From Chalciporus piperatus (lineage: Eukaryota; Basidiomycota; Agaricomycetes; Boletales; Boletaceae): DNA of 41,829 bases. A program made the translations under genes and the position numbers. The notes beneath the pieces were generated by a model. It was not told where the DNA came from, made no database searches, and saw only the letters and a list, made by a program, of their open reading frames with translations. Shown here piece by piece: positions 20,529 to 30,067 of the stretch. The DNA is taken from contig JBBPTG010000215.1 of NCBI GenBank assembly GCA_038093975.1, positions 1 through 41,829 on the forward strand. Reading direction: 5' to 3'. How positions within the stretch are numbered: position 1 is the first letter of the stretch; every line of letters begins with the position of its first letter.

Positions 20529-20550
20529 ATGATCTGGGCAAACGGACCGC
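20507..20550 (+). promoter_or_regulatory. -1 ribosomal frameshift signal (gag-pol)
   Basis: The heptamer GGGAAAA at 20507-20513 is in phase G GGA AAA with Gag, the X XXY YYZ pattern for -1 slippage. Six bases later a stem-loop can form: GCGGCC (20520-20525) with GGACCGC (20544-20550), with one bulged base. The Pol frame is open from the heptamer onward and is in the -1 frame. The Gag stop is 13 bases downstream. Confidence 0.7.
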
Positions 20551-23500
20551 AACTAACTCGTTAGGAAAATCTGTAAACTATTCACACAGTCAAACGGGGT
20601 CTCATGTTGATCATGAGCTTGGCCTGGACTCTAGTCAGGTGCTTAATTCCGTTTCCATAATCCAATATCTTTCCGAAAACCCAGGACCACGTTTCATTCG
20701 CACGACGGATCGAGAATTGAAGCTATCTACTTCCATCGCTTCGCAACGGCTTCCCTCTGCTTTCACACGAGCAGAAGCGCTTCTTGATTCAGGAGCTAAT
20801 GCTATCTTCGTTGATCGGAGATGGGCTGATAAAATCAGATTACCCCTCGTACAACTCAGACATCCACTTACGGTGTACAACGTGGACGGAACACATAACT
20901 CCGCTGGACAGATAACACACTGTGCGGAAATCATTATCCATTTCAACGGACATCGTGAGAAGGCCATTGCGGAAGTCACTGATCTCGGAAAGAATCAGAT
21001 GATACTAGGATACGCATGGCTGAAGCAACACAATCCGGAGATAGATTGGAACAAAGGAACGGTCCACATGACACGTTGTCCTTGGTCTTGTTCCGTCTTA
21101 CGAGATAAACCACCATTCGCACGCCAACTTGATGATGAAGAACGAAATTCTCTTCGTCATATCAACGCCGCAAAGAGGGAGATACCTGAACCAAAAATGG
21201 AAAAGACTCCGGAAGAACTTGTTCCAAAAGAGTATCACAAGTATATTCACCTGTTCAAGAAAAAGGAATCTGAACGCATGCCAACCCGTAAGCCGTGGGA
21301 TCATGCAATTGACTTGAAAGACACCTACAAGCCGAAAAAGGGTCGTCTTATCCCACTCTCTGTCACGGAACAAGAAGAAGTCAGCGCATTCATTGATGAT
21401 CAGCTCAAGAAAGGATACATTCGTCCTTCCAAATCTGAGCAAACTTCTCCCGTGTTCTTCGTTCCTAAGAAGGATGGCAAGAAACGCATGGTTCAAGATT
21501 ACCGTTATCTGAATGAACACACGGTGAAAAACAACTACCCGCTACCCCTCATTTCCCAATTGGTTGATAAACTGAAAGGCGCAAAACTGTTTACCAAAAT
21601 GGACTTGCGCTGGGGATACAACAACATCCGCATCAAAGAAGGCGATGAATCTAAAGCCGCATTCGTGTGCTTCCGTGGCGCCTTCGAACCCTTGGTCATG
21701 TACTTCGGATTATGCAATTCTCCTGCGACATTTCAAACCATGATGAACGACATCTTCTCGGATATGGAAGACGCCGTTGTTGTCTACATTGATGACATCA
21801 TGATCTTTACCAAATCCGACGATCCTGCTGTCCATGCCAAAATAGTCAGAGAAGTTCTTCGTCGCCTAGAAGAGAATGACCTCTTCGTCAAACCAGAGAA
21901 ATGTGTCTTCCATACCAAAGAAGTAGAATTCTTGGGAATGACAATTACTCCCGAGGGAATCAGGATGGATGACGATAAGGTCAAGGCAATCACCGAATGG
22001 CCAACTCCGACAAATGTCAGAGGTGTCAGAAGCTTCCTTGGGTTAGCAAACTTCTATCGCCGCTTCATTCAGGATTACGCTCAAGTGGCTAGACCCTTGA
22101 ATGACCTTACCAAGAAGGATACGAAATTCGCATGGGAAGATGCGCAGAAGAACGCCTTCAACACGTTGAAACAGAAGTTCATCACCGCTCCCATACTCGC
22201 TTTCCCAGACAATGACAAACGCTTCCGTCTAGAATCGGATGCATCTAATTATGCCACGGGTGCTGTTCTATCTATAGAACAAGGAGACAAATGGCATCCC
22301 GTCGCATTCTCTTCCCATTCCATGTCACCGGAAGAACGCAACTATCCTATCGCGGATAAAGAGATGCTAAGCGTGATCAGAAGTCTAGAACAGTGGAGAC
22401 ATTATCTGGAAGGTTCCAAGCACGAGTTTGAAATTTGGAACGATCACGCGAACCTTCAGTTCTTCATGACTCGGCAAGATCTAAATCGTCGCCAAGCACG
22501 TTGGTCTCAATATCTTAGCCGATTCAATTTCAAATGGTTACACAAGGCAGGTTCCCAAATGGGAAAAGCCGATGCCTTATCAAGAAGAGAAGATCACGCA
22601 ATCGGTATCGAAGCAGATAACAAAGCTGTCCTTGTAATACCTCCGGACAGAATAGCTGCCACGTCAACTGTTCAACTCTCAACCGATTCCGATTTGATCA
22701 AGAACAAAATCAGAAAAGCAACCTTCAAAATACGTGAAACAGAAGTCATGAAACTCTGTAAGGAACACGGCATTTGTGAAGAGTCTGATGGAATTCTGAT
22801 TGACAAGAAAGGAAGGCTATACGTTCCTGAAGAAGAAGATCTCCGCATGGAGATTATTCGACTTCATCACGACACGCCCGTTGCTGGACATCCCGGATAT
22901 GAAAAGACAATTGAACTGCTACAGCGCAGCTACGCCTGGCCAGGAATGGCTACGCTCGTAAAAGACTACGTCTCACGCTGTGACAGATGTGCACGTTTCA
23001 AAGGGATAAACTATGCTCCTTCTGGAAAGCTCCGCCCCCTTGAAGTTCCGGATCTTCCCTGGGAACATATCTCTGCAGATTTCACTACCGATCTGCCACT
23101 CTCGAATGGATTCAATTCTATTCTTGTCGTCGTTGACAGATTCTCCAAAGAAGTCGAATTCATTCCCTGCAACAAAACGGTTACCGCTCTCGACACCGCC
23201 CGTCTTTACTTAACCCATGTATGGAAACATCATGGACTTCCTAAAACCATCATATCGGACCGAGGTCCGCAATTCACATCTCAAGTGATGAAAGACATAT
23301 GCAAACGTCTTGGCATTACGCCCAAACTCTCCACCGCCTTTCATCCCCAAACTGATGGACAAACTGAACGTATGAATCGAGATCTACAACAGTATCTCCG
23401 TTTATTCACGTCAGAAAAACAAGAAGAATGGACTGATTGGTTACCAATTGCGCAATTCTCATACAATTCGAAGAAGCAAGCTTCTACATCCAAGGCACCT

Positions 23501-24241
23501 TTCAACGTCACGCACACATATTTCCCGAGAATGGGAATAGAGAATTACACGTCTAAAGCACCCGCTGCTACGGACTTTGTTGACACGCTCGCTAACACGT
23601 TGAAAGAAACCAAGGATAACATAATAGAAGCTCAGAAGCGTATGAAGGCGCAAGCCGACAAACACCGCTCTGAAGCACCATCTTACGAGATTGGTCAGAA
23701 AGTCTGGTTGTCTACAGTTAATCTCCGCCTGGCGCAGAGATCTAAGAAACTATCCCCACGATGGTTGGGTCCTTACGAAATCACAACCCTGATTGGTCGG
23801 AACGCACTACGTTTGAAGCTTCCGCGTACCATGAAAATTCACCCCGTCGTTAATGTTTCACGTGTCAAACCATATAAGGACAGGTTACGGAAGCAAACCG
23901 TTGACAAGCCTGGGCCTGTGATTGTGACAGAAGACAGAGATGATGAATATGAGGTGGATTACATTGTTGATTCTCGTTTACAGGGAAAAACTCTGAAATA
24001 CCTCGTGCACTGGAAAGGCTATGCGGAATCTGATCGGACATGGGAACCAAAATCGAATCTCAAGAATGCACAGGTTGCAATAAGGGAATTCAACAAGATA
24101 CACCCGTCTGCTCCACGATTCCTTCGCATGTCACGGAGTCTATTCGAGTCACTATTCCAGCCATATGACAACTTAACGAGTCAGGTGGATGATGGACAAA
24201 TCAACTGGTTAAATACCGTGCCAGATACCGAAAAGGTATAA
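20513..24241 (+). CDS. Pol of the Ty3 element: PR-RT-RNase H-INT-chromodomain
   Basis: Reached by -1 frameshift from Gag; 1,242 residues from the slip site. Domains in order: aspartic protease (LLDSGANAIFVD); reverse transcriptase ([29 protein letters not shown], with YIDD in place of the more common YVDD); RNase H (RLESDASNYATG, EMLSVIRSLE); integrase with HHCC finger (LHHDTP...GHPGYE...CDRCARFK) and DDE core (ISADFTTDLP, IISDRGPQF, TDGQTERMNRDL); and a C-terminal chromodomain (VDYIVDSRLQGK, LVHWKGY, DRTWEP). The chromodomain places it among chromoviruses and predicts integration guided by histone marks. All catalytic residues are present and the frame is intact. Confidence 0.95.
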   Translation, partial: RQSGLNDLGKRTATNSLGKSVNYSHSQTGSHVDHELGLDSSQVLNSVSIIQYLSENPGPRFIRTTDRELKLSTSIASQRLPSAFTRAEALLDSGANAIFVDRRWADKIRLPLVQLRHPLTVYNVDGTHNSAGQITHCAEIIIHFNGHREKAIAEVTDLGKNQMILGYAWLKQHNPEIDWNKGTVHMTRCPWSCSVLRDKPPFARQLDDEERNSLRHINAAKREIPEPKMEKTPEELVPKEYHKYIHLFKKKESERMPTRKPWDHAIDLKDTYKPKKGRLIPLSVTEQEEVSAFIDDQLKKGYIRPSKSEQTSPVFFVPKKDGKKRMVQDYRYLNEHTVKNNYPLPLISQLVDKLKGAKLFTKMDLRWGYNNIRIKEGDESKAAFVCFRGAFEPLVMYFGLCNSPATFQTMMNDIFSDMEDAVVVYIDDIMIFTKSDDPAVHAKIVREVLRRLEENDLFVKPEKCVFHTKEVEFLGMTITPEGIRMDDDKVKAITEWPTPTNVRGVRSFLGLANFYRRFIQDYAQVARPLNDLTKKDTKFAWEDAQKNAFNTLKQKFITAPILAFPDNDKRFRLESDASNYATGAVLSIEQGDKWHPVAFSSHSMSPEERNYPIADKEMLSVIRSLEQWRHYLEGSKHEFEIWNDHANLQFFMTRQDLNRRQARWSQYLSRFNFKWLHKAGSQMGKADALSRREDHAIGIEADNKAVLVIPPDRIAATSTVQLSTDSDLIKNKIRKATFKIRETEVMKLCKEHGICEESDGILIDKKGRLYVPEEEDLRMEIIRLHHDTPVAGHPGYEKTIELLQRSYAWPGMATLVKDYVSRCDRCARFKGINYAPSGKLRPLEVPDLPWEHISADFTTDLPLSNGFNSILVVVDRFSKEVEFIPCNKTVTALDTARLYLTHVWKHHGLPKTIISDRGPQFTSQVMKDICKRLGITPKLSTAFHPQTDGQTERMNRDLQQYLRLFTSEKQEEWTDWLPIAQFSYNSKKQASTSKAPFNVTHTYFPRMGIENYTSKAPAATDFVDTLANTLKETKDNIIEAQKRMKAQADKHRSEAPSYEIGQKVWLSTVNLRLAQRSKKLSPRWLGPYEITTLIGRNALRLKLPRTMKIHPVVNVSRVKPYKDRLRKQTVDKPGPVIVTEDRDDEYEVDYIVDSRLQGKTLKYLVHWKGYAESDRTWEPKSNLKNAQVAIREFNKIHPSAPRFLRMSRSLFESLFQPYDNLTSQVDDGQINWLNTVPDTEKV

Positions 24242-24304
24242 GAGACTGATGTTTGACGGTCTTCACTCTCACGGTTTCTCTTCCACAAACCACCATCATC
24301 ACCA

Positions 24305-24871
24305 ATGGATCTGAACGACGTCTACGCTTGGGAGAATGTACTCCGCAACATCTTCATTCGAAACTTTACTCGGGATCGAGGCAACTTCGTTCTCTCCCTC
24401 CTCTTTGTAATCTTCGTCATCTGCAACGGTTGGATCCTCCGCATGCTCATCCCCTCCCTCCTCGCTTTCATCGCCATCGTCGTCATCACCATCGCCATTC
24501 AGTACCTCATGTTCGCTCGGATGATCGTAACCAGACGGTCCACGTCTATTGAGGTTAACTGGGACTGGACGACAAGGTGGATGAAGCTAGTCGTATGGCA
24601 TCCGGATCTGAGCAAGTGGGACAATGTGATAGAGGTACAGGCAGAGAATCCTGATCAACAGGAATGGCCCACAAACTGGCCTGACCTCGCCCAACCTCCT
24701 ATTCCCGACCCTGCACTCGTAGGTGCTCCCCACCCTATTCCTATCGATGAAAACGATGGTAACCCATTCGAGCCACCAGTAACCTGGACGAACAACAACC
24801 TTCAGGTCGCTGCTGCTCCACCAGCAGATGGAGTACCGTGGATGAATCAAGGTCCACTCATCGAAGTCTGA
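24305..24871 (+). CDS. Post-pol ORF of the Ty3 element: small membrane protein
   Basis: 188 residues starting 63 bases after Pol and ending just before the polypurine tract. Residues about 28-65 form two closely spaced hydrophobic segments (FVLSLLFVIFVICNGWIL; LLAFIAIVVITIAIQYLMF) followed by a basic patch (RMIVTRRS) and a long acidic, Pro- and Trp-rich tail. There is no obvious signal peptide, fusion peptide or glycosylation-rich ectodomain, so calling it an envelope is not justified. The position is that of env in other Ty3-like elements. It may act with ORF1, which also has membrane segments. Family not recognised. Confidence 0.6.
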   Translation: MDLNDVYAWENVLRNIFIRNFTRDRGNFVLSLLFVIFVICNGWILRMLIPSLLAFIAIVVITIAIQYLMFARMIVTRRSTSIEVNWDWTTRWMKLVVWHPDLSKWDNVIEVQAENPDQQEWPTNWPDLAQPPIPDPALVGAPHPIPIDENDGNPFEPPVTWTNNNLQVAAAPPADGVPWMNQGPLIEV

Positions 24872-24892
24872 TCGTCTAGGAATACGATCCAT

Positions 24893-24905
24893 AGAGAGGG
24901 GGTAG
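24893..24905 (+). other. Polypurine tract
   Basis: AGAGAGGGGGTAG directly before the 3' LTR start TGTTACG at 24906. This is the usual primer site for plus-strand synthesis. Confidence 0.8.
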
Positions 24906-25382
24906 TGTTACGAACGCTCCATTTCCTTATCCTAATCATCCCTACATTCCATTACGCTTACTAGGTTTCTCTTCGTTTCTTGGACTTAGTCGTTTCACTT
25001 TCTCTTTTGTTATCTTATCTTATCGCATCACGTGACTTACTTACATAAGCTAGGTCTAGACCTTCGCTTACTAACTGATGACTCACCGCTCACTCGTCAG
25101 CATCAGTCAGCATTACTCATCATATGACTCACGCTTACTCATTCCGCAGTAGAGCTAGTTACGCCATTGGCTAGTAGTCAGTATGAGTCATACCCAGTCA
25201 CCTACGATAAGGTTTAGCCACAACATGTACAAACATTGACAATAGTATATAAACCCGGGTCGACAAGCACTGGACTCCCCAGTCTTGTTCTCCTGGAGTT
25301 TCCTCATCGAACCTCAGCCAAGTACATCGGCTCGCTATTGTCTACTGTGAGTCTTAGCTCTTAGTTGAGTTGAGTCGTTTCA
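24906..25382 (+). repeat. 3' LTR, complete (477 bases)
   Basis: Starts TGTTACGAACG and ends GTCGTTTCA. It contains TATATAAA at 25246, a perfect ATGAGTCAT palindrome at 25183-25191 and TGACTCA near 25077 and 25124. The start resembles that of the second LTR element (TGTTACGATC on its own strand). Confidence 0.9.
25183..25253 (+). promoter_or_regulatory. LTR promoter: Gcn4/AP-1 site and TATA box
   Basis: ATGAGTCAT at 25183 is the consensus palindrome bound by Gcn4/Cpc1-type bZIP activators, and TATATAAA lies at 25246, about 55 bases downstream. The same pair of signals occurs in the LTR of the second element. Confidence 0.5.
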
Positions 25383-25917
25383 CTGGTGGCATGAACAGTT
25401 TTCCCTTCCTTCCTGTGGCCGCTCCATCTCCCTGGCTCCCGATGTTCACCCTTCCCCAATATTCGTTGACGCTTCCTCATCTTGGGGTATTGGCTTCGTG
25501 TTTGGCGACCGCGTACTCGCTTGGCGTCTTGTTCCAGACTGGAAGGGCGACGGCCGCGACATCGGCTGGGCCGAGATGGTCGCGATCGAGCTCGCGCTTC
25601 TGGCTGTGGTTGCGGCGGGTTTTCGAGACGCTCACTTTGTTCTACGGTCAGATAACCAGGGGGTCGTTGGTGCCCTGTCCGCTGGTTTCTCTCGGAACTT
25701 CCAGCAGAACTCGGTCCTGCGTCGCATTATCAACGGTTTCCTCGATTTTGGCATTTGGTTTTCTATCTCGTACATCGCGTCTGCGGATAATCCTGCTGAC
25801 GGTCCCTCCCGGGGTTCCTTCTCCTCCTCGTATCGTAACTTCTCTTTCATCCCTCGCCTGCCGCTGCCGCTTCGTCCTTTCTTGTCTCCCCATGTGATCC
25901 CGCGGGCTCTCCCTTAG
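25383..25917 (+). pseudogene. Ngaro-like RT/RNase H fragment (copy 2)
   Basis: The frame is open from the LTR edge (WWHEQ...) and matches the end of the first Ngaro fragment: IFVDASSSWGIG (Asp), GWAEMVAIELALL (Glu), VLRSDNQGVVGAL (Asp) and ASADNPADGPSRG. It ends at a stop at 25917. The RT part that should precede it is absent because the LTR element sits there and its left flank has been replaced by element A. Diverged from copy 1, so a different element family member. Confidence 0.8.
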
Positions 25918-26073
25918 GTTTGGGGCATTTCTCGTTTCGCACTGTTTGTCGCATCTGTCAGCCACTGTACCTCTTGCATCGTGTCAGCCGCCTGTATTGT
26001 AATTTTTACATTTTCCTCCTGTACTCGTCCTCTCTCCTGTGAATCCATTTCCCCCGTTCTGTCCTACGTCGCT

Positions 26074-26521
26074 ATGTCCTATCCTGAGTTGCCCCCGTCC
26101 GCCTTGTCCCATCCTCTCCTCGAGTCCACGATCTCCAATGTCATTGTCAACGCTTGGGCCCCTTCGACTCGCGCCCTGTACGATCGGGGTGTTCAGCGCT
26201 TCCGCGTTTTCTGCGTCTCTCAAGGTATCTCCACATCCTTCTGCTTGCCAGCTAGCGAGTTCCTCCTCTGCGCTTTCGCCGCCGACAGCGCCGGTACGCG
26301 CTCTGGTGGGGCCATTCGCAGCGACATCAACGGTGTTCGAGCATGGCACCTCGTGAATGGTGCGCCTTGGTTCGGCAGCCTCCGGTTGCAATATACCTTG
26401 TCCGCTGCTGAGCGCTGCACACCCTCATCTTCGCGCCGCGCTCTGCGCCCACCTGTGGCCCAGGAGATGCTCGACGTCTTGTGCACCAGTCTGGATGCCT
26501 CCGTGCCCCTGTTTGCCGCTG
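26074..26521 (+). pseudogene. Ngaro-like tyrosine recombinase N-terminal part (copy 2), cut by element B
   Basis: ATG at 26074. Core-binding domain features: NAWAPSTRALYDRGVQRF, SDINGVRAWHLVNGAPW, then RPPVAQEMLDVLC. The frame runs into element B at 26522, about 15 codons earlier in the protein than the break in copy 1. The catalytic domain is missing and is not found on the far side of element B. Confidence 0.7.
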
Positions 26522-29500
26522 CATCAGCAACACTGCAAAAAGTCTGAAGTTACTGGAATGACTGGATCAGTTAAACCAGTACGCCAGTTGCTCAGTTGCC
26601 CAGTCATCCAGTCAGCCAGTCATTTCAGTAATCTCATTGGTTCATTAGCCCAGTCACTTCAGTAGTCTCAGTAGCTCAGTAGCCCAGTGTTCCAGTCATC
26701 CAGTTATCTCAGTAGCCTAGTAGCCCAGTGTCCCAGTCATGTAGTCATCTCAGCAGCCTAGTAGCCCAGTGCCCTAGTTATCCAGCAATCCAGTTGTCTC
26801 ATTACTCCAGCCATTCAGTATTCCAGTATTCCAGTAATCTAGTCACTCAGTGGTCCAGTAATCCAGTAGTCTCAGTAATCCAGTCACTCAGTGATCCAGT
26901 AATCTAGTCACTCCAGTCACTCCAGTCACACAAGTGACACCAGTAACCCAGTCACCAGTCACTCCCAGTCACCTCAGTAACCCAGTAATCCAGTCACCCA
27001 GTCACCTCAGTAATCCAGTCACCCAGTAATCCAGTCACCCAGTCCCAATTACTAGTTCACTATATCTTATGATTAATTCACACCTTATGACAGTTCAGAA
27101 AATGCGAAATATATTATGTCTAACTATTACATGTATTGTGGTACAATAGTTACAAGTTAATGAAGTGCCATGCAACACGAGCAGCTATGTACGAGGTGAG
27201 TAGGTGTGTTAGTCAACAAATAAACACGAACCTTTGAAGCCAGCAGGGCTGTTGAGCCCGCGCCGGCTTCGTTGTTTGAGCTTGAGGTGGTGAGAAGTGG
27301 TGGTAGCGGGCCGAGCAGTGCGAGCAGCTGTTTGTGGGGTGAGCAGGTGGCTTATCACTCACCTCGTGAAGCCGGCGGGGCTGTTGAGCCCACGCCGGCC
27401 GCGTTTTCGCGTTTTCGTCGTTTTCGTGTCGGGAGTGGTGTGGTAGGTGGTAGTGGGCCGCGCAGTGCGAGCGGCTGTTTGCGGGGTGAGCGGATGTGGT
27501 GGTGAGCGAGTTCTCACTCACCTCGTGAAGCCGGCGGGGCTGTTGAGCCCACGCCGGCCGCGTTTTCGCGTTTTCGTCGTTTTCGTGTCGAGAGTGGTGT
27601 GGTAGGTGGTAGTGGGCCGAGCAGTGCAAGCAGCTGTTTGCGGGGTGAGCAGGTGGCTTATCACTCACCTCGTGAAGTCGGCGGGGCTGTTGAGCCCACG
27701 CCGGCCGCGTTTTCGCGTTTTCGTCATTTTCGTGTCGAGAGTGAGGTGGTAGGTGGCAGCAGGCTGTTTGCGAGGTGAGCGGATATGGTGGTGAGCGAGT
27801 TTTCACTCACCTGGCGATGCCGGCGGGGCTTTTGAGCCCTCGCCGGCCGTTTTGTTGTTGTTGAGGTGTGGTGTAGTGGTGAGAGAGAGTCGAAGAGGTG
27901 GCGCGGCAAATTCAACATGGTCACGTGACTTTTTCGCGCGGAATTTGTGTCAAGTCCGAGCATTAGGGAAATGTGGCTACACTTTATTAGGATCTCCTAC
28001 ACTAGATAGCTACCATATTTTTTGTACACTTGTGTATGCTTTTTTGTACACTTTCAATAGGTTTGATCTCCACATACTTTGCTACACTTGTAACTACACA
28101 CTTACTGCGCTTTTTTGTACACTTTTGCTACACTCTAACCTAATACACTTTCCTACACATTTGATTCAAGTTTTACTACGCTTTTTTGTTACACTTTGCT
28201 ACACTCAATCACTACACTTGTAACTACACTTTTAGTACACTTTTTTGTCCACGTTAGCTACACTCTATCACTACACACTTTCCCACACATTTCACTACAC
28301 TTTTACTACGCTTTTTTGTACACTTTTGCTACACTCAATCTAGCTACACTTTCCCACACTCTTGACTACACTTTTACTACGCTTTTTTGTACACTTTGCT
28401 CACTCAATCTAGCTATACTTTCCCACACTTGTAACTACACTTTTACTACGCTTTTTGTACACTTCACTACACTCAATCCTAATACCCTTTCCCACATTGT
28501 TAACTACACTTTTAGTACACATTTTTGTGGACTTTAGCTATAATCCATCCTATGAATGATTATAAAATGTCACTAATTAGAATGACTCTATTAGATGACT
28601 GAGTAGTACTGGAGTGATTGGGTGAGCTGAGGGCTGGGTAACTGGATAACTGGTATGACTGGTGTGACTGAAGTGACTGGTTTACTGGACCACAGGATGA
28701 CTGGATGACTGGAGTGACTGGATTACTGAGGTGACTGGATTACTGAGGTGACTGGATTACTGGAGTGACTTGTGTGACTTGTGTGACTGGAGTGACTGGA
28801 GTGACTGGATTACTGGACCACTGAGTGACTAGATTACTGGAATACTGGAATACTGGATGGCTGGAGTAATGAGACAACTGGATTGCTGGATGACTAGGGC
28901 ACTGGGCTACTAGGCTGCTGAGATGACTACATGACTGGGAAACTGAGCTACTAGGCTACTGAGATGTCTGGATGACTGGAACACTGGGCTACTGAGCTAC
29001 TGAGACTACTGAAGTGACTGGATGATTGGATGACTGGGCTGCTGGGTTACTGGAACTACTGGATGACTGGATGACTGGGATGCTGGGTTACTGGAACTAC
29101 TGGATGACTGAATGACTGAATGACTGGGCTACTGAGACTACTGAAGTAACTGGATGACTTGATGACTGGGCTGCTGGGTTACTGGAACTACTGGATAACT
29201 GGAACACTTGGCCACTGGACTAATGAGACCACTGAAATGACTGAATGACTGGATGACTGAGCTACTGGGACTACTGAAATGACTGGATGACTGGATGACT
29301 GGGCTGCTGGATGACTGAGACTACTGAGACTACTGGATGACTGAATGACTGAGCTACTGAAGCTACTGAAATGACTGGATGACTGGGCCACTAGGCCACT
29401 GGGTTACTAAGACTACTGAAACTACTTGATGACTGGGTGACTAGGTTACTGAAACTACTGAAACTACTGAAATTACTGGTTACTGGGCCACTGGACTACT

Positions 29501-29556
29501 GATTTAACTGATCCAGTCAATCCAGTAACTTCAGACTTTTTGCAGTCTTGCTGATG
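26522..29556. mobile_element. Repeat element B, near-identical to element A
   Basis: Begins CATCAGCAACACTGC at 26522 and ends GCAGTCTTGCTGATG at 29556. Same internal order as A: CCAGT-type array (26555-27050), AT-rich stretch, five hairpin modules on the minus strand (27225-27852), GTCACGTGAC (27920), about 70-base units (27975-28530), ACTGG-type array (28590-29520). It differs from A mainly by gain or loss of repeat units (3,035 versus 3,101 bases). Left flank: Ngaro recombinase; right flank: unrelated sequence leading to helicase copy 3. Confidence 0.85.
27225..27852 (-). repeat. Five GC-rich hairpin/splice-donor modules of element B
   Basis: Same five units as in element A, on the minus strand, with the GCCGGCG/CGCCGGC stem and a GT donor after each. 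The number of modules is unchanged although the neighbouring arrays vary in length. Confidence 0.6.
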
Positions 29557-29848
29557 TAGTTATATGTACAAAGTGTTATCGCATAAACATCCTAAGTACA
29601 TCACTCCATCTTTATGCGATTTCCGTTTCCTCCTGGGGGTTGTTGCTGGATCGCCATTCGTTCTTGTATACTTTGTCACGCTGGAGAGCCGTGTCGTCAC
29701 GTGACGTAGGATGAATCCGTTTGAGGCCTACCTTACAAGTTCCTGGACCCGCCAGGTTTGTTTTCCATTAATGCTGGCGTGACGGCCCGTGGGATAGTAA
29801 CGTTGTGACTGAGATCACATCCCGCTATCGATCGGTTATCGATTCACC
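29557..29848. other. Unassigned flank before helicase copy 3
   Basis: About 290 bases with no credible gene. It holds GTCACGTGAC near 29696 and a short palindrome-rich stretch (ATCGATCGGTTATCGAT near 29829). I see nothing else in it. Confidence 0.4.
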
Positions 29849-29961
29849 TAGTCTCGTTCCCAGACGTCTTAGGGCACGATTTCCTTCGGTCGGCCGACAC
29901 CGACGTCGGAGGCGAAATTTTGTTTAAGTTCTGTCAGGAAATCGTGCCCTAAGACGTCTGG
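29849..29961 (+). repeat. Terminal hairpin H3 of copy 3
   Basis: Outer TAGTCTCG at 29849-29856, then a perfect 26-base stem (29860-29885 with 29936-29961) starting CCAGACGT, with a loop of about 50 bases that contains GGTCGGCCGACACC. The stem is longer than and different from H1 and H2 but opens with the same bases. Confidence 0.75.
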
Positions 29962-30067
29962 TGTACTTCGTATAGAAGGGGGTAGATCGACCACGTGATA
30001 CTTCAGAAATAGCGTAGATAACACATTTTGGCTAAGTCGCGACCGGTCAATACTATGCACGCGTTCG

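Larger units (their letters stand above)
17732..25382 (+). mobile_element. Ty3/gypsy LTR retrotransposon with chromodomain, young copy
   Basis: Order: partial 5' LTR, ORF1 (spliced), Gag, Pol (protease, RT, RNase H, integrase, chromodomain), a membrane ORF, polypurine tract, complete 3' LTR. The 194 bases shared by both LTRs differ at only two positions that I can see, and all frames are intact, so insertion was recent. The left LTR lacks its first part, where element A begins. The right LTR ends inside a Ngaro-like RNase H gene. Confidence 0.9.

Noticed and set aside
24305..24871. A retroviral-type envelope gene
   Set aside because: Position fits, but there is no signal peptide, cleavage site or ectodomain; called only a membrane protein.
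25370..25897. A 175-residue frame overlapping the LTR end
   Set aside because: It is out of frame with the recognisable RNase H and begins inside the LTR.
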